A program made the position numbers and the translations under genes. DNA of 64,000 nucleotides from Mesorhizobium loti (GTDB taxonomy: Bacteria; Pseudomonadota; Alphaproteobacteria; Rhizobiales; Rhizobiaceae), in the NCBI RefSeq assembly GCF_013170705.1, contig NZ_CP033334.1, positions 4,007,501 to 4,071,500 on the forward strand. Reading direction: 5' to 3'. Positions 16,570 to 25,394 of the stretch are shown here, one piece after another (the stretch's first letter is position 1; each line of letters opens with the position of its first letter). The notes under the pieces are model-generated. The model made no database searches. It saw only the letters and a list, made by a program, of their open reading frames with translations, and had not been told where the DNA came from.

Positions 16570-17802
16570 ATGCTGACCAAGTCTCCCGCTGCGAAAACCC
16601 CGCTCGACCGGCTCACCGAGACCGGTCTGGCCTGGGGCGAGGGGACCTATGCGCGGCTGGCCGCACCGATCGGCGCGGCGGCTTTCGCGCTCTATATCGT
16701 TCTGACCGCGTTCACGGCCTGGGTGATGCCCGACGCCAATTGGGACATGCTGCCTTACCTCGCAATATCCGAGGAAGGCACCTATCCCGATCCGCAGGCG
16801 CTGCATGATTATGCCTACAGCACGGTCAAAGCGGGTGTTTCGGCCGCCGATTACAAAACGCTCACCGATGATGGCGGCGGCTTCCGCAGCCACATGACGG
16901 AGAATGCCGCCGACTTCCATTCGCTGCTCGGCATGTATCGGATCAAGTTCCTCTACGCCGAGATGCTGTCGACGCTGAGCGCGGTGATGTCGCCGGTCGA
17001 GGCGATGCACCTCGTGCAGGTGTTTTCGGTGCTGCTGTTCGGCGCGATCGTGCTGCACTGGCTGCGCTGGGAAAAGGCCCTGGCCTTGGCACCGCTGATC
17101 GGCGCGGTGCTGATCATGGCTGACTTCGGCGATGCGGCGCGTGCCTCGACGCCGGACCTGCTCACGTCGGCGCTGCTGCTCGGCGGGCTCTACGCCTATG
17201 TCAGGGGCCGCGAGGCGGCGACTGCGATCATGCTCTTCCTCGCCTTCATGGTACGACCGGACAATATTGTGTTCCTTGCCATTTTCGCGGTGCTGCTGGT
17301 CGCCTTCCGGCAGCGGGCATGGGGTGCGTTGGCCGGGTTCGCCGCGTCCTTCGTTGCCTATTTCGCCATTTCGCACTGGGCCCATCATCCCGGCTGGTGG
17401 CCGCATCTATGGTTCTCCAGCATCGAACAGCACTACAATATGGACGGGTTCGAGCCGGCGTTCTCGGTCACCGCCTATCTCAGGGCGTTTGCGACGTCAT
17501 TGCTGCGCGCCGTCAACCTGAACAGCTGGGTCGGTGTCTCCGTACTGGCGCTGGCCGGCTGGTTTGCCGCCGGCCGTGCCGGCTTTCGCCTCGAGCGCCG
17601 TGCCGGCATCCTGTTCGCGGCGCTGGCGCTCGGTGCGCTGGCGAAGTTCACGGTCTTCCCGATCCACGACACGCGCATCTATTTCCCGCATCTGATCCCG
17701 CCCTTCCTGCTGCTGTCGGCGCCCTTCATGGCGCTGTGGGCGGCATCGGTTCGAGGCCAACACCGCGCGGCCTTGGACGTCATTCCCGGAGACAAGCCAT
17801 GA
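16570..17802 (+). CDS. Polytopic membrane protein, possible GT-C-type glycosyltransferase
   Basis: A 410-residue protein with about eight to ten membrane helices. After the first helix there is an acidic loop (MPDANWDMLPYL), and an extracytoplasmic segment with HPGWWPHLWFSS follows later. This layout, with acidic residues in the first outer loop, is seen in GT-C glycosyltransferases that use polyprenyl-phospho-sugars, which fits the operon, but sequence similarity is too weak for a firm call. The ATG at 16570 was chosen; a TTG lies four codons upstream. Its stop overlaps the next start (ATGA). Confidence 0.7.
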   Translation: MLTKSPAAKTPLDRLTETGLAWGEGTYARLAAPIGAAAFALYIVLTAFTAWVMPDANWDMLPYLAISEEGTYPDPQALHDYAYSTVKAGVSAADYKTLTDDGGGFRSHMTENAADFHSLLGMYRIKFLYAEMLSTLSAVMSPVEAMHLVQVFSVLLFGAIVLHWLRWEKALALAPLIGAVLIMADFGDAARASTPDLLTSALLLGGLYAYVRGREAATAIMLFLAFMVRPDNIVFLAIFAVLLVAFRQRAWGALAGFAASFVAYFAISHWAHHPGWWPHLWFSSIEQHYNMDGFEPAFSVTAYLRAFATSLLRAVNLNSWVGVSVLALAGWFAAGRAGFRLERRAGILFAALALGALAKFTVFPIHDTRIYFPHLIPPFLLLSAPFMALWAASVRGQHRAALDVIPGDKP

Positions 17803-18557
17803 GTTCGCTATCCAGCCTGGCGCGCATCGCCTTGTCGCTCGGTCTTCCCTCCGGCCTGCTCGATCGCGGGCCGTCGCTGCGCGGCACGAAATTCCTCGCC
17901 AGGGCGGCGCTGAAGGCGCGCTTCGGTGGGGCAGGGCGGCCGTTCCAGATGGTCAATGTCGGTGCCTGCGACGGCGCGCTGTTCGACGATGTCACGCCGT
18001 GGTTGCACAGGATTGCCGGTGCCCGCGCCATGCTGGTCGAGCCGATCCCGTACAATCAGAAGCGGCTGCGCGCCAACTATCCCGACACGGACCGCTTCAT
18101 CATCGAGCCGGTGGCCGTCACAAAAACCAGGGGCACGATCACCGTCCACACTTTCGACTCGGCCGCCCTCGAGGCCGGCACGCTGCCGATCGAGTTCATC
18201 GGCTGCTCGTCGGTCACCGACACCAATCTGATGTCGGGCAAGAATGCCTGGGGCGAGGCGGACGCCAACTTCAACAAATTCGCGCCGCACCTCAGGGACA
18301 TCGAGGTGCCGTCGGAAACCTTGCAGACGCTGCTCGACCGCAACGGCATCAGCCATATCGACGCCTTCCTCGTCGATTGCGAGGGCGCCGACTGGATGGT
18401 CTTCGAACAGCTCGACCTCAAGCGTTATCGCCCGGGCATGATCAAGGTGGAGGTCGGTGCATTGCCGGCGGCCGAAATCGGCCAGGTCGTGGTCAAGCTG
18501 AAGACCGCCGGCTATCAGGTCGGCTTCCAGGCCGAAGACATCTGGGCCTTCGCCTGA
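17799..18557 (+). CDS. FkbM-family methyltransferase
   Basis: A 252-residue SAM-dependent methyltransferase. The SAM-binding motif is NVGACDG (about 51-57), followed by the acidic VEPIPYN and the FkbM signature FLVDCEGADWMVFE. Family members O-methylate sugars, lipids or polyketides. As last gene of the operon it probably methylates the sugar produced by the preceding enzymes. It overlaps the membrane-protein gene by 4 nt. Confidence 0.88.
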   Translation: MSSLSSLARIALSLGLPSGLLDRGPSLRGTKFLARAALKARFGGAGRPFQMVNVGACDGALFDDVTPWLHRIAGARAMLVEPIPYNQKRLRANYPDTDRFIIEPVAVTKTRGTITVHTFDSAALEAGTLPIEFIGCSSVTDTNLMSGKNAWGEADANFNKFAPHLRDIEVPSETLQTLLDRNGISHIDAFLVDCEGADWMVFEQLDLKRYRPGMIKVEVGALPAAEIGQVVVKLKTAGYQVGFQAEDIWAFA

Positions 18558-18607
18558 CAGGTCGCGATTTCTCCTGATCCATATCGGGTCGCGCCGCACC
18601 TGCGGCG

Positions 18608-18617
18608 TGTCGCAAAC
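18608..18617. promoter_or_regulatory. TGCGAC-type box upstream of DMGDH-like gene
   Basis: TGTCGCAAAC about 90 nt before the start of the FAD/GcvT gene. The same core (TTTGCGACA on the other strand) recurs near the GbdR-like regulator and in the divergent promoter of the corrinoid genes. A single half-site here, so the assignment is tentative. Confidence 0.3.
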
Positions 18618-18707
18618 AGGCGGTAGCGCCGTGCCTGTCGTCTGCATATTGTGCGCCGATCAAACGGGCGCCGAAGCTGCCCGCATTAGCATCTGGAGTC
18701 GCGGGCA

Positions 18708-21269
18708 ATGGCAGAGTTTCCGAAAAAGGCGAAGGTCGTCATCATTGGCCTCGGCGGTATTGTCGGCGCGTCGATCGCCCATCACCTGATCGAGCGTGGC
18801 TGGACAGATATTGTCGGCATCGACAAATCGGGCATCCCGACCGACATCGGTTCGACCGCGCACGCTTCCGATTTCTGCTACACCACCAGCCATGATTTCC
18901 TGTCCTGCTGGACCACGCTTTACTCCATCGATTTCTACGAGAAGATGGGCCACTACGCCCGCATCGGCGGCCTTGAAGTGGCCCGTGTCGGCGACGACGG
19001 CCGCATGGACGAGATCAAGCGCAAGATCGCGTCGGCGAAAGCGTTCGGCACACGCGCCCGTCTGATCGAACCGGCCGAGATCAAGGAAAAGTTCCCGCTG
19101 ATCGAACAGGAGATGGTCCAGGGCGGCCTGTGGGATCCGGACGCCGGCCTCGTCATTCCGCGCTCGCAGACCGTTGCCGGCAAGCTGGTCGACCAGGCGG
19201 AGGCGTCGGGCAAGCTGAAATCCTTCGCCAACACGCCGGCCAAGTCGCTCGTGGTCAAGGACGGCCGCATCAGCGCCGTGGTGACAGACCGCGGCACCAT
19301 CGAGGCCGACTATGTCATCGTCTGTGCCGGCATCTGGGGCAGGCTGATCGCGGAAATGGTCGGCGAGGACCTGCCGGTCATGCCGATCGACCATCCGCTG
19401 ACCTTCTTCGGGCCGTACAATGAGTTCGCCGGCACCGGCAAGGAGATCGGCTGGCCGCTGCTGCGCGACCAGGGCAACTCGGCCTATATGCGTGACACCG
19501 GCGATCCCAAGACCGCCGAAGGCGGGCAGATCGAATGGGGCTACTACGAAGAGACCAACCCGCGCCTTTGTCATCCGCGCGACCTGCTGGAGAAGGACCA
19601 GGCCCGCCTTTCGCCGTCGCAGCGCGATCTCGACATGGAGCAGATCCTGGCGCCGCTCGAGCGCGCCATGGAGTTGACGCCGATCCTGGGCGAACTCGGC
19701 TACAATGAAAGCCATTCCTTCAACGGCCTGCTGCAGGTGACGGCCGATGGCGGCCCGTCGATGGGCGAGAGCCAGAAGGTGAGGGGCCTGTGGTATGCCG
19801 TCGCCATCTGGGTCAAGGACGGGCCCGGCATGGGCAAGCTGATAGCCGACTGGATGACCGACGGCCGCACCGCGATCGATCATCACGCCATCGACTATGC
19901 GCGCTTCTATCCGCACCAGACCAAGGAGCAGTTCATCTGGGACCGCTGCACCGAGACGGCGATGAAGGTCTACAATCCCGCGGTGCATCCGCGCGAACCG
20001 TTCTCCAAGGGCCGCAACATCAGGCGCTCGCCGTTCTGGGAGCGCGAGAAGGAACTCGGCGGCTACTTCATGGAACTGGGCGGCTGGGAGCGCGCCCATG
20101 GCTATGCCGCCAACGAGCATCTTCTCGAGAAGTACGGCAACCGGGTGCCGGTGCGCGAGAACGAGTGGGACAACCGCCATTTCTGGCGCGTCTCGAACGC
20201 CGAGCATCTAGCGATGAGCGAGGATTGCGGCATCGTCAATCTCTCGCATTTCTCCATGTATGACGTCGAAGGGCCCGACCATGTCGCGCTGCTGGAATGG
20301 CTGTGCGCGGCCAAGATCGGCGGCGACAACAACATCGGCAAGGGCATCTATACCCACTTCCTCGACGAGGAAGGCATGGTGCGCGCCGACTTCACCGTCA
20401 TCCGCATGGCCGATCGCTGCCGTTTGATCGACGGCGCCGACGCCGGCCCGCGCGACTTCCGCTACATGCAGCGGACCGCGCAGGACAAGGGTTTTGACGT
20501 CACCATCACCGATGTGACGGAAAAGTACGTCACCATCGGCATCTGGGGGCCGAATGCCCGCGCGACCCTGCAGAAGGTGGTCGAGACTCCGGACGGGCTC
20601 TCCGTTGAAAATTTCCCCTTCGCCGCGATCAAGCCGATCCGGATCGGCGGCAAGGATGTCACCGCTTTCCGCATCTCCTATGTCGGCGAGCAGGGTTGGG
20701 AACTGCACATGCGCTATGAGGACGGGCTGGCCGTCTGGGACGCGCTGCGCACGACCGGCGTCATGCCGTTCGGCGTCGAGACCTATGCCAATACGCGCCG
20801 CATGGAAAAGAGCCTGCGGCTGCAGAACGCCGACCTTCTGACCGAGTACAATCTGCTCGAAGCCGATCTCGCGCGCCCGAAGGTCAAGGAGAATGATTTC
20901 TGCGGCAAGGCCAAGCACCTGGAGTATCGTGCCCGCGAACACCAGCCGGCGACTTTGTGCACGTTGGTGATGACCGAAAACACCGATTCGAAAGGTGTGG
21001 CGCGCTATCCCGTGGGCATCATGCCGGTGCTCGATCCCGCTACCGGCGAGACGCTGGTCGACGAACTCGGCCGCCGCTCCTTTACCACATCGGTCGCCTA
21101 TGGCCCGACCATCGGCAAGAACATCGCGCTCGCCTACCTGCCGCATTCGTATGCGCAGGAAGGCCGCAAGCTCAAGGTGGAATATTTTGGCGAGACCTAC
21201 CCGGTCGAAGTCGCCGGCGTTGGCTACAAGCCGCTCTACGATCCGGAGAACCTCAAGCCGCGCAGTTGA
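18708..21269 (+). CDS. Dimethylglycine/sarcosine dehydrogenase-like FAD-GcvT protein
   Basis: An 853-residue fusion: N-terminal DAO-type FAD domain (GLGGIVG near 14-20) and C-terminal GcvT folate-binding domains (about 440-853), the architecture of dimethylglycine dehydrogenase and sarcosine dehydrogenase. These enzymes oxidise an N-methyl group and pass it to tetrahydrofolate. The usual covalent-FAD motif WHAAG is altered to STAHASDF, though His52 is at the expected place. It is a distant paralogue of the enzyme at 55838-58408. Single-gene unit ended by a strong terminator. The substrate may be dimethylglycine or another N-methylated amino acid. Confidence 0.85.
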   Translation: MAEFPKKAKVVIIGLGGIVGASIAHHLIERGWTDIVGIDKSGIPTDIGSTAHASDFCYTTSHDFLSCWTTLYSIDFYEKMGHYARIGGLEVARVGDDGRMDEIKRKIASAKAFGTRARLIEPAEIKEKFPLIEQEMVQGGLWDPDAGLVIPRSQTVAGKLVDQAEASGKLKSFANTPAKSLVVKDGRISAVVTDRGTIEADYVIVCAGIWGRLIAEMVGEDLPVMPIDHPLTFFGPYNEFAGTGKEIGWPLLRDQGNSAYMRDTGDPKTAEGGQIEWGYYEETNPRLCHPRDLLEKDQARLSPSQRDLDMEQILAPLERAMELTPILGELGYNESHSFNGLLQVTADGGPSMGESQKVRGLWYAVAIWVKDGPGMGKLIADWMTDGRTAIDHHAIDYARFYPHQTKEQFIWDRCTETAMKVYNPAVHPREPFSKGRNIRRSPFWEREKELGGYFMELGGWERAHGYAANEHLLEKYGNRVPVRENEWDNRHFWRVSNAEHLAMSEDCGIVNLSHFSMYDVEGPDHVALLEWLCAAKIGGDNNIGKGIYTHFLDEEGMVRADFTVIRMADRCRLIDGADAGPRDFRYMQRTAQDKGFDVTITDVTEKYVTIGIWGPNARATLQKVVETPDGLSVENFPFAAIKPIRIGGKDVTAFRISYVGEQGWELHMRYEDGLAVWDALRTTGVMPFGVETYANTRRMEKSLRLQNADLLTEYNLLEADLARPKVKENDFCGKAKHLEYRAREHQPATLCTLVMTENTDSKGVARYPVGIMPVLDPATGETLVDELGRRSFTTSVAYGPTIGKNIALAYLPHSYAQEGRKLKVEYFGETYPVEVAGVGYKPLYDPENLKPRS

Positions 21270-21297
21270 TCGGCTGATCGAGAGAAAGACCGATCGC

Positions 21298-21332
21298 AAA
21301 AGCCTGGCCTTTGGCCGGGCTTTTGTCTTTTT
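21298..21332 (+). terminator. Rho-independent terminator
   Basis: Stem AAAAGCCTGGCC / GGCCGGGCTTTT (one G:T-type mismatch) with a three-base loop and a T-rich tail, 29 nt after the DMGDH-like gene. Confidence 0.85.
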
Positions 21333-21362
21333 AACAGCGCCGTTTTGGCTTACCCTTCCGGC

Positions 21363-22211
21363 ATGTCTGCTTTCCCGTACGCAAGACATCTCATTTCCGG
21401 CTGCGCCGCGCTGGCGCTGATGCTCTGGCCGGCCCGGGGATCCCGCGCGGACGAGCCGGTCGATGTGGAGCTGGTGCTGGCGGTGGATGTCTCGCTGTCC
21501 ATGTCGGCCGATGAGCTCGAGATCCAGCGTCACGGCTACGCGGCGGCCCTGACGCATGACAATGTGCTGCAGGCAATCGCCGATGGCGCCTATGGCAAGA
21601 TCGCCGTCACCTATGTGGAATGGGCCGGCACCACATGGCAACGCGTCATCGTGCCGTGGACTGTCATCGCCAACCGCGCCGATGCCGAGCGAGTGGTGGC
21701 GCAATTGTCCGCCCAGCCGCCCAACAGCGCGCGCCGCACCTCGATATCCGGCGCGCTGGAGTTCGGCAGCGATCTTTTCGCCGAAAGCGGCTACCAGGGA
21801 ACAAAGCGGGTCATCGATATTTCGGGCGACGGACCCAACAATCAGGGTGCGCCGGTCAATCTCACCCGCGACGGGGTGGTCAGGCAAGGCATCGTCATCA
21901 ACGGCCTGCCGCTGATGACCCGAGGCGGATTTTCGGGCGCCTATGACGTCAGTGATCTCGACCGTTACTACAGCGACTGCGTCATAGGCGGCCCCGGTGC
22001 CTTCATGATCCCGGTCAACGACTGGACGCAATTTCCCGAAGCCATCCGTCGCAAGCTGGTGCTGGAACTCGCCGGTCCGGCGTCACCGCAATGGGCGGCG
22101 GAGGAGGCGGACCATCCGCCAGTGGTGCTGGCGCAGGACAAGCCGGCCGCCGACTGCCAGATCGGCGAGAAAATGTGGCGCAACCGCAGCTGGATGCTGG
22201 ACAGCCGCTAG
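21363..22211 (+). CDS. DUF1194 exported VWA-like protein
   Basis: A 282-residue protein with a signal peptide (cleavage near SRADEP) and a von-Willebrand-A-like domain of the DUF1194 family. The metal-site motif DVSLSMS follows VELVLAVD, and ISGDGPNNQG and GINGLPL-like strands are typical of the family. Function is unknown; the fold suggests periplasmic protein binding. The ATG at 21363 fits the signal peptide; a TTG six codons upstream is less likely. Confidence 0.85.
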   Translation: MSAFPYARHLISGCAALALMLWPARGSRADEPVDVELVLAVDVSLSMSADELEIQRHGYAAALTHDNVLQAIADGAYGKIAVTYVEWAGTTWQRVIVPWTVIANRADAERVVAQLSAQPPNSARRTSISGALEFGSDLFAESGYQGTKRVIDISGDGPNNQGAPVNLTRDGVVRQGIVINGLPLMTRGGFSGAYDVSDLDRYYSDCVIGGPGAFMIPVNDWTQFPEAIRRKLVLELAGPASPQWAAEEADHPPVVLAQDKPAADCQIGEKMWRNRSWMLDSR

Positions 22212-22301
22212 GCCTGGGCAACGGCGCGGCAAGCATTGGCAAAACGGCCGCGCCGCGCTATCCAGCAAGTGGGGGCCGCGGTCGAAACCGAGGAAGATCA
22301 G

Positions 22302-22643
22302 ATGAAACGTCTAGCCATCCTGACAGCTGTCGCGTCCGTGCTTTTTGCCGGCAGCGCCAGCGCCCAGTACAATGACCAGCCCGCCTGCGTCATGTTCGAG
22401 CATGTGAATTTTCGCGGGCGGTCGATCGAAATGGGCCCCGACGATTCGGTGAATTTTCGTCGTGGCCAGTTCTGGAACGACCGCGTGTCGTCGGTGTTCG
22501 TTCGCCGGGGCTGCACACTTGTGGCCTATGAGGATACGAATATGGGAGGTCAATCGATCGAGATCAGGCGCAGGGCCCGCGAGTTGGGCGGCGACTGGAA
22601 CGATCGCATCTCGTCGGCCGAGTGCTATTGCGACGGCTATTGA
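22302..22643 (+). CDS. Exported beta/gamma-crystallin-fold protein
   Basis: A 113-residue protein with a signal peptide ending in GSASA and two crystallin-like repeats (CVMFEHVNFRGRSIEM ... WNDRVSSV and CTLVAYEDTNMGGQSIEI ... WNDRISSA). The W-N-D-R-[VI]-S-S motif closes each repeat. Such small periplasmic proteins bind calcium or inhibit proteases (peptidase-inhibitor I36-like); the role here is unknown. The ATG at 22302 has GGAAGA upstream. Confidence 0.8.
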   Translation: MKRLAILTAVASVLFAGSASAQYNDQPACVMFEHVNFRGRSIEMGPDDSVNFRRGQFWNDRVSSVFVRRGCTLVAYEDTNMGGQSIEIRRRARELGGDWNDRISSAECYCDGY

Positions 22644-22781
22644 GGGCGGCAGGGCTTCAGCCCTGTCGAGCGTCGGCGACGGGGCGTGCCTGCCGGCAGG
22701 CCGCCAAACACGTTACTGTTGATTGACAAGCCGATTGGCGTCAGTGAACAATTCCCCCAGAGAAACAAAAGGGGAACTCAT

Positions 22782-23732
22782 ATGAACAGGACCACCATTT
22801 TTGCCGCCACTTTGACGCTTGCCGCCGGTCTCTCCGCCCCGGTGATGGCCGCCACATCGGTCACCATCGGCATCAGCGGCTGGACCGGCTTCGCACCGCT
22901 GACGCTTGCCAAGCAGGCGGGCCTCTTTGAGAAGCACGGCCTCGACGTGACCTTGAAGAAGGTGCCTCAGGCCAGCCGGCCGCTTGCCATCGCCAGCGGC
23001 GACCTGCAATGCGCCGCCACCACGGTCGAAACCTGGCTGGTGTGGAACGCCAGTGGGGTGACCACCAAGCAGATCTTCCAGCTCGACAAATCCTATGGCG
23101 CCGACGGCATTGTCGTGCGCAACGACATCAAGACCGTCGCCGATCTCAAGGGCAAGAACGTCGCCTCCTCGGCGCCGGGCACGTCGCCCTATTTCCTGCT
23201 CGCCTGGGTGCTGAACAAGAACGGCATGTCGACCAAGGACGTCACGGTCGTCAATCTGGAGCCGGACGCGGCGGCGCAGGCCTTCCTTGCTGGCCAGAAC
23301 GATGCGGCGGTCACCTATGAGCCGTTCATCTCGGCCGTGCGCGACAAGGCCGACCAGGGCCACATACTGGCGACCACGCTCGACTACCCGATGGTGCTCG
23401 ACACGGTCGGCTGCACGCCCGAATTCCTCAAGGCCAATCCCGACGCCGCCAAGGCGCTCGCCGACAGCTATTTCGAGGCGCTCGACCTGATCAAGAGCGA
23501 CCCGCAGAAATCCTACGAGATCATGGGCGCCGACGTGAAGCAGTCAGCCAAGGAATTCGAGGATTCGGCGAAATACCTGAAATGGGCCGACAAGGCCGAA
23601 AACAAGCAGTTCTTCACCAAGGAATTCCAGGATTTTTCCAAGACCGCCGGCGAGCTGCTGCTGCAGATGGGGCTGATCAAGGAGGCCCCTGATGTCGCTA
23701 CGCTGGCCGATACCAGCGCGGTGGCGAACTGA
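22782..23732 (+). CDS. ABC transporter substrate-binding protein (TauA/SsuA-type)
   Basis: A 316-residue periplasmic binding protein with a signal peptide (cleavage after VMA) and the NMT1/TauA fold: GISGWTGFAPLTLAKQAGLFEKHGL at the start, SGDLQCAATTVET and AVTYEPFISAVRDKA later. Family members bind taurine, sulfonates, nitrate, pyrimidines or amines. A strong AAAGGGGA site precedes the ATG at 22782. It heads an operon with a permease and an ATPase, followed convergently by a GbdR-like regulator, so an amine or betaine-related substrate is possible but not shown. Confidence 0.9.
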   Translation: MNRTTIFAATLTLAAGLSAPVMAATSVTIGISGWTGFAPLTLAKQAGLFEKHGLDVTLKKVPQASRPLAIASGDLQCAATTVETWLVWNASGVTTKQIFQLDKSYGADGIVVRNDIKTVADLKGKNVASSAPGTSPYFLLAWVLNKNGMSTKDVTVVNLEPDAAAQAFLAGQNDAAVTYEPFISAVRDKADQGHILATTLDYPMVLDTVGCTPEFLKANPDAAKALADSYFEALDLIKSDPQKSYEIMGADVKQSAKEFEDSAKYLKWADKAENKQFFTKEFQDFSKTAGELLLQMGLIKEAPDVATLADTSAVAN

Positions 23733-23821
23733 TATTTTCGGCCTTTGCCCCGTCACGGCGGCGCCTGGCGCGCCGTTCTCTCCTCGGCACGTGACAATTT
23801 GAAGATGGGGACGATGTGAAG

Positions 23822-24595
23822 ATGCGGCCGTTGCATCCAGTTTCGCCGGGCCTGCGAACCGTGCTCGGCGTTTCCTTCTTCGTGCTGTTCATCGCGTTCT
23901 GGGGCTGGATCACGCTTGGCGGTCACGTCAACCGGATTTTTCTCGCCGATCCGCTGTCGATGCTCCGGGACGGCTGGCGGCTGCTTGTCGAGGACCGTTT
24001 CTGGCTCGACATACTGATCACCATCTGGCGGGTCTTTGGCGGTTTTGTACTGGCGTCGGTCGTGGCCGTACCGCTCGGCATCGCCATGGGGGCATGGAAG
24101 CCCGTGGAAGCCTTCCTGGAGCCCTTTGTCTCCTTTGCCCGCTATCTGCCGGCCTCGGCCTTCATTCCGCTGCTCATCCTGTGGGCCGGCATTGGTGAGC
24201 TGGAAAAGCTGCTGGTCATCTTCGTCGGCTCAGTGTTCCAGATCATCCTGATCATCGCCGTCAAGGTGGGTTCGACGCGGCGCGACCTTGTCGAGGCCGC
24301 CTATACGCTTGGCTCGACGAACAACAGCATCGTCAGGCGGGTGATCATGCCGGCCAATGCGCCTGAAATCGCCGAGACGCTGCGGCTGGTGCTCGGCTGG
24401 GCGTGGACCTATGTCATTGTCGCCGAACTGATCGGTTCGTCCTCCGGTATCGGCTACATGATCATCAATAGCCAGTCGCGCCTGGCGACCGGGCAGATCA
24501 TTTTCGGCATCATCGTCATCGGACTGATTGGGCTGTTGTCCGATTTCGCCTTCAAGGCGTTCAACCGCTGGCTCTTTCCATGGAGCCTGGCGTGA
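23822..24595 (+). CDS. ABC transporter permease (TauC/SsuC-type)
   Basis: A 257-residue inner-membrane permease with about six helices and the EAA loop (DLVEAAYTLGSTNNSIVRRVIMP) that contacts the ATPase. Belongs to the nitrate/sulfonate/taurine branch. The ATG at 23822 was chosen; a GTG two codons upstream with a closer GGGGA site is equally possible. The stop overlaps the ATPase gene (GTGA). Confidence 0.92.
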   Translation: MRPLHPVSPGLRTVLGVSFFVLFIAFWGWITLGGHVNRIFLADPLSMLRDGWRLLVEDRFWLDILITIWRVFGGFVLASVVAVPLGIAMGAWKPVEAFLEPFVSFARYLPASAFIPLLILWAGIGELEKLLVIFVGSVFQIILIIAVKVGSTRRDLVEAAYTLGSTNNSIVRRVIMPANAPEIAETLRLVLGWAWTYVIVAELIGSSSGIGYMIINSQSRLATGQIIFGIIVIGLIGLLSDFAFKAFNRWLFPWSLA

Positions 24596-25389
24596 GCAAG
24601 CTTCTCATAGAGGGCGTTTCGCGCACCTTTGCCGGCGTGCGCGGCGGACAGCCGGTCAAGGCTCTGATGCCGATCGACCTGGCGGTCGCCGCCAATGACT
24701 TCATCACCATCCTTGGTCCGTCCGGCTGCGGAAAGTCGACACTGCTCAGGATCGTCGCCGGCCTCGAGGCGCCTAGCGAGGGCCGCGTGCTGCTCCACGG
24801 CAAGGCGGTGGCCCGGCCGGGGCCGGATCGCGGCATGGTCTTCCAGTCCTACACATTGTTTCCGTGGCTGACGGTCGCCGAAAACATCGCCTTTGGCCTG
24901 CGCGAACGCGGCATGGCTGAAAAGGAGCGGGACGGAGTGGTTGCGTCCTATGTCGATCTCGTCGGCCTGAAGGGGTTCGAGAACCATTGGCCGAAGCAGC
25001 TGTCCGGCGGCATGCAGCAGCGCACGGCGATCGCCCGCGCGCTCGCCAACGATCCGGAGATCCTGCTGCTGGACGAGCCGTTCGGGGCGCTGGACAACCA
25101 GACACGTGGGCTGATGCAGGAGCTCCTGCTCGGCATATGGGAGCGGCGCAAGAAGACGGTGCTGTTCGTCACCCATGATATCGAGGAGGCGATCTTCATG
25201 GCCTCGCGCGTCATCGTGATGACGGCGCGGCCAGGCAGCATCAAGTCGGATGTCGCCATCGACCTGCCGCATCCACGCCATTACACGCTCAAGACCAGTC
25301 CGGAGTTCTCGGCGCTGAAGGCGCGGCTGACCGAGGACATCCGCGTCGAGGCGATGCGGACGGCGCAGGGCCAGCCGGCGAAGGCTTGA
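24592..25389 (+). CDS. ABC transporter ATP-binding protein (TauB/SsuB-type)
   Basis: A 265-residue ABC ATPase with Walker A GPSGCGKST (42-50), Q-loop FQSYTLFPW, signature LSGGMQQR, Walker B ILLLDEPF and H-loop FVTHDIEEA. The GTG at 24592 overlaps the permease stop and has GGAG 6 nt upstream; an ATG four codons earlier is possible. Completes a three-gene importer with the binding protein and permease. Confidence 0.93.
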   Translation: MSKLLIEGVSRTFAGVRGGQPVKALMPIDLAVAANDFITILGPSGCGKSTLLRIVAGLEAPSEGRVLLHGKAVARPGPDRGMVFQSYTLFPWLTVAENIAFGLRERGMAEKERDGVVASYVDLVGLKGFENHWPKQLSGGMQQRTAIARALANDPEILLLDEPFGALDNQTRGLMQELLLGIWERRKKTVLFVTHDIEEAIFMASRVIVMTARPGSIKSDVAIDLPHPRHYTLKTSPEFSALKARLTEDIRVEAMRTAQGQPAKA

Positions 25390-25394
25390 CCCGG

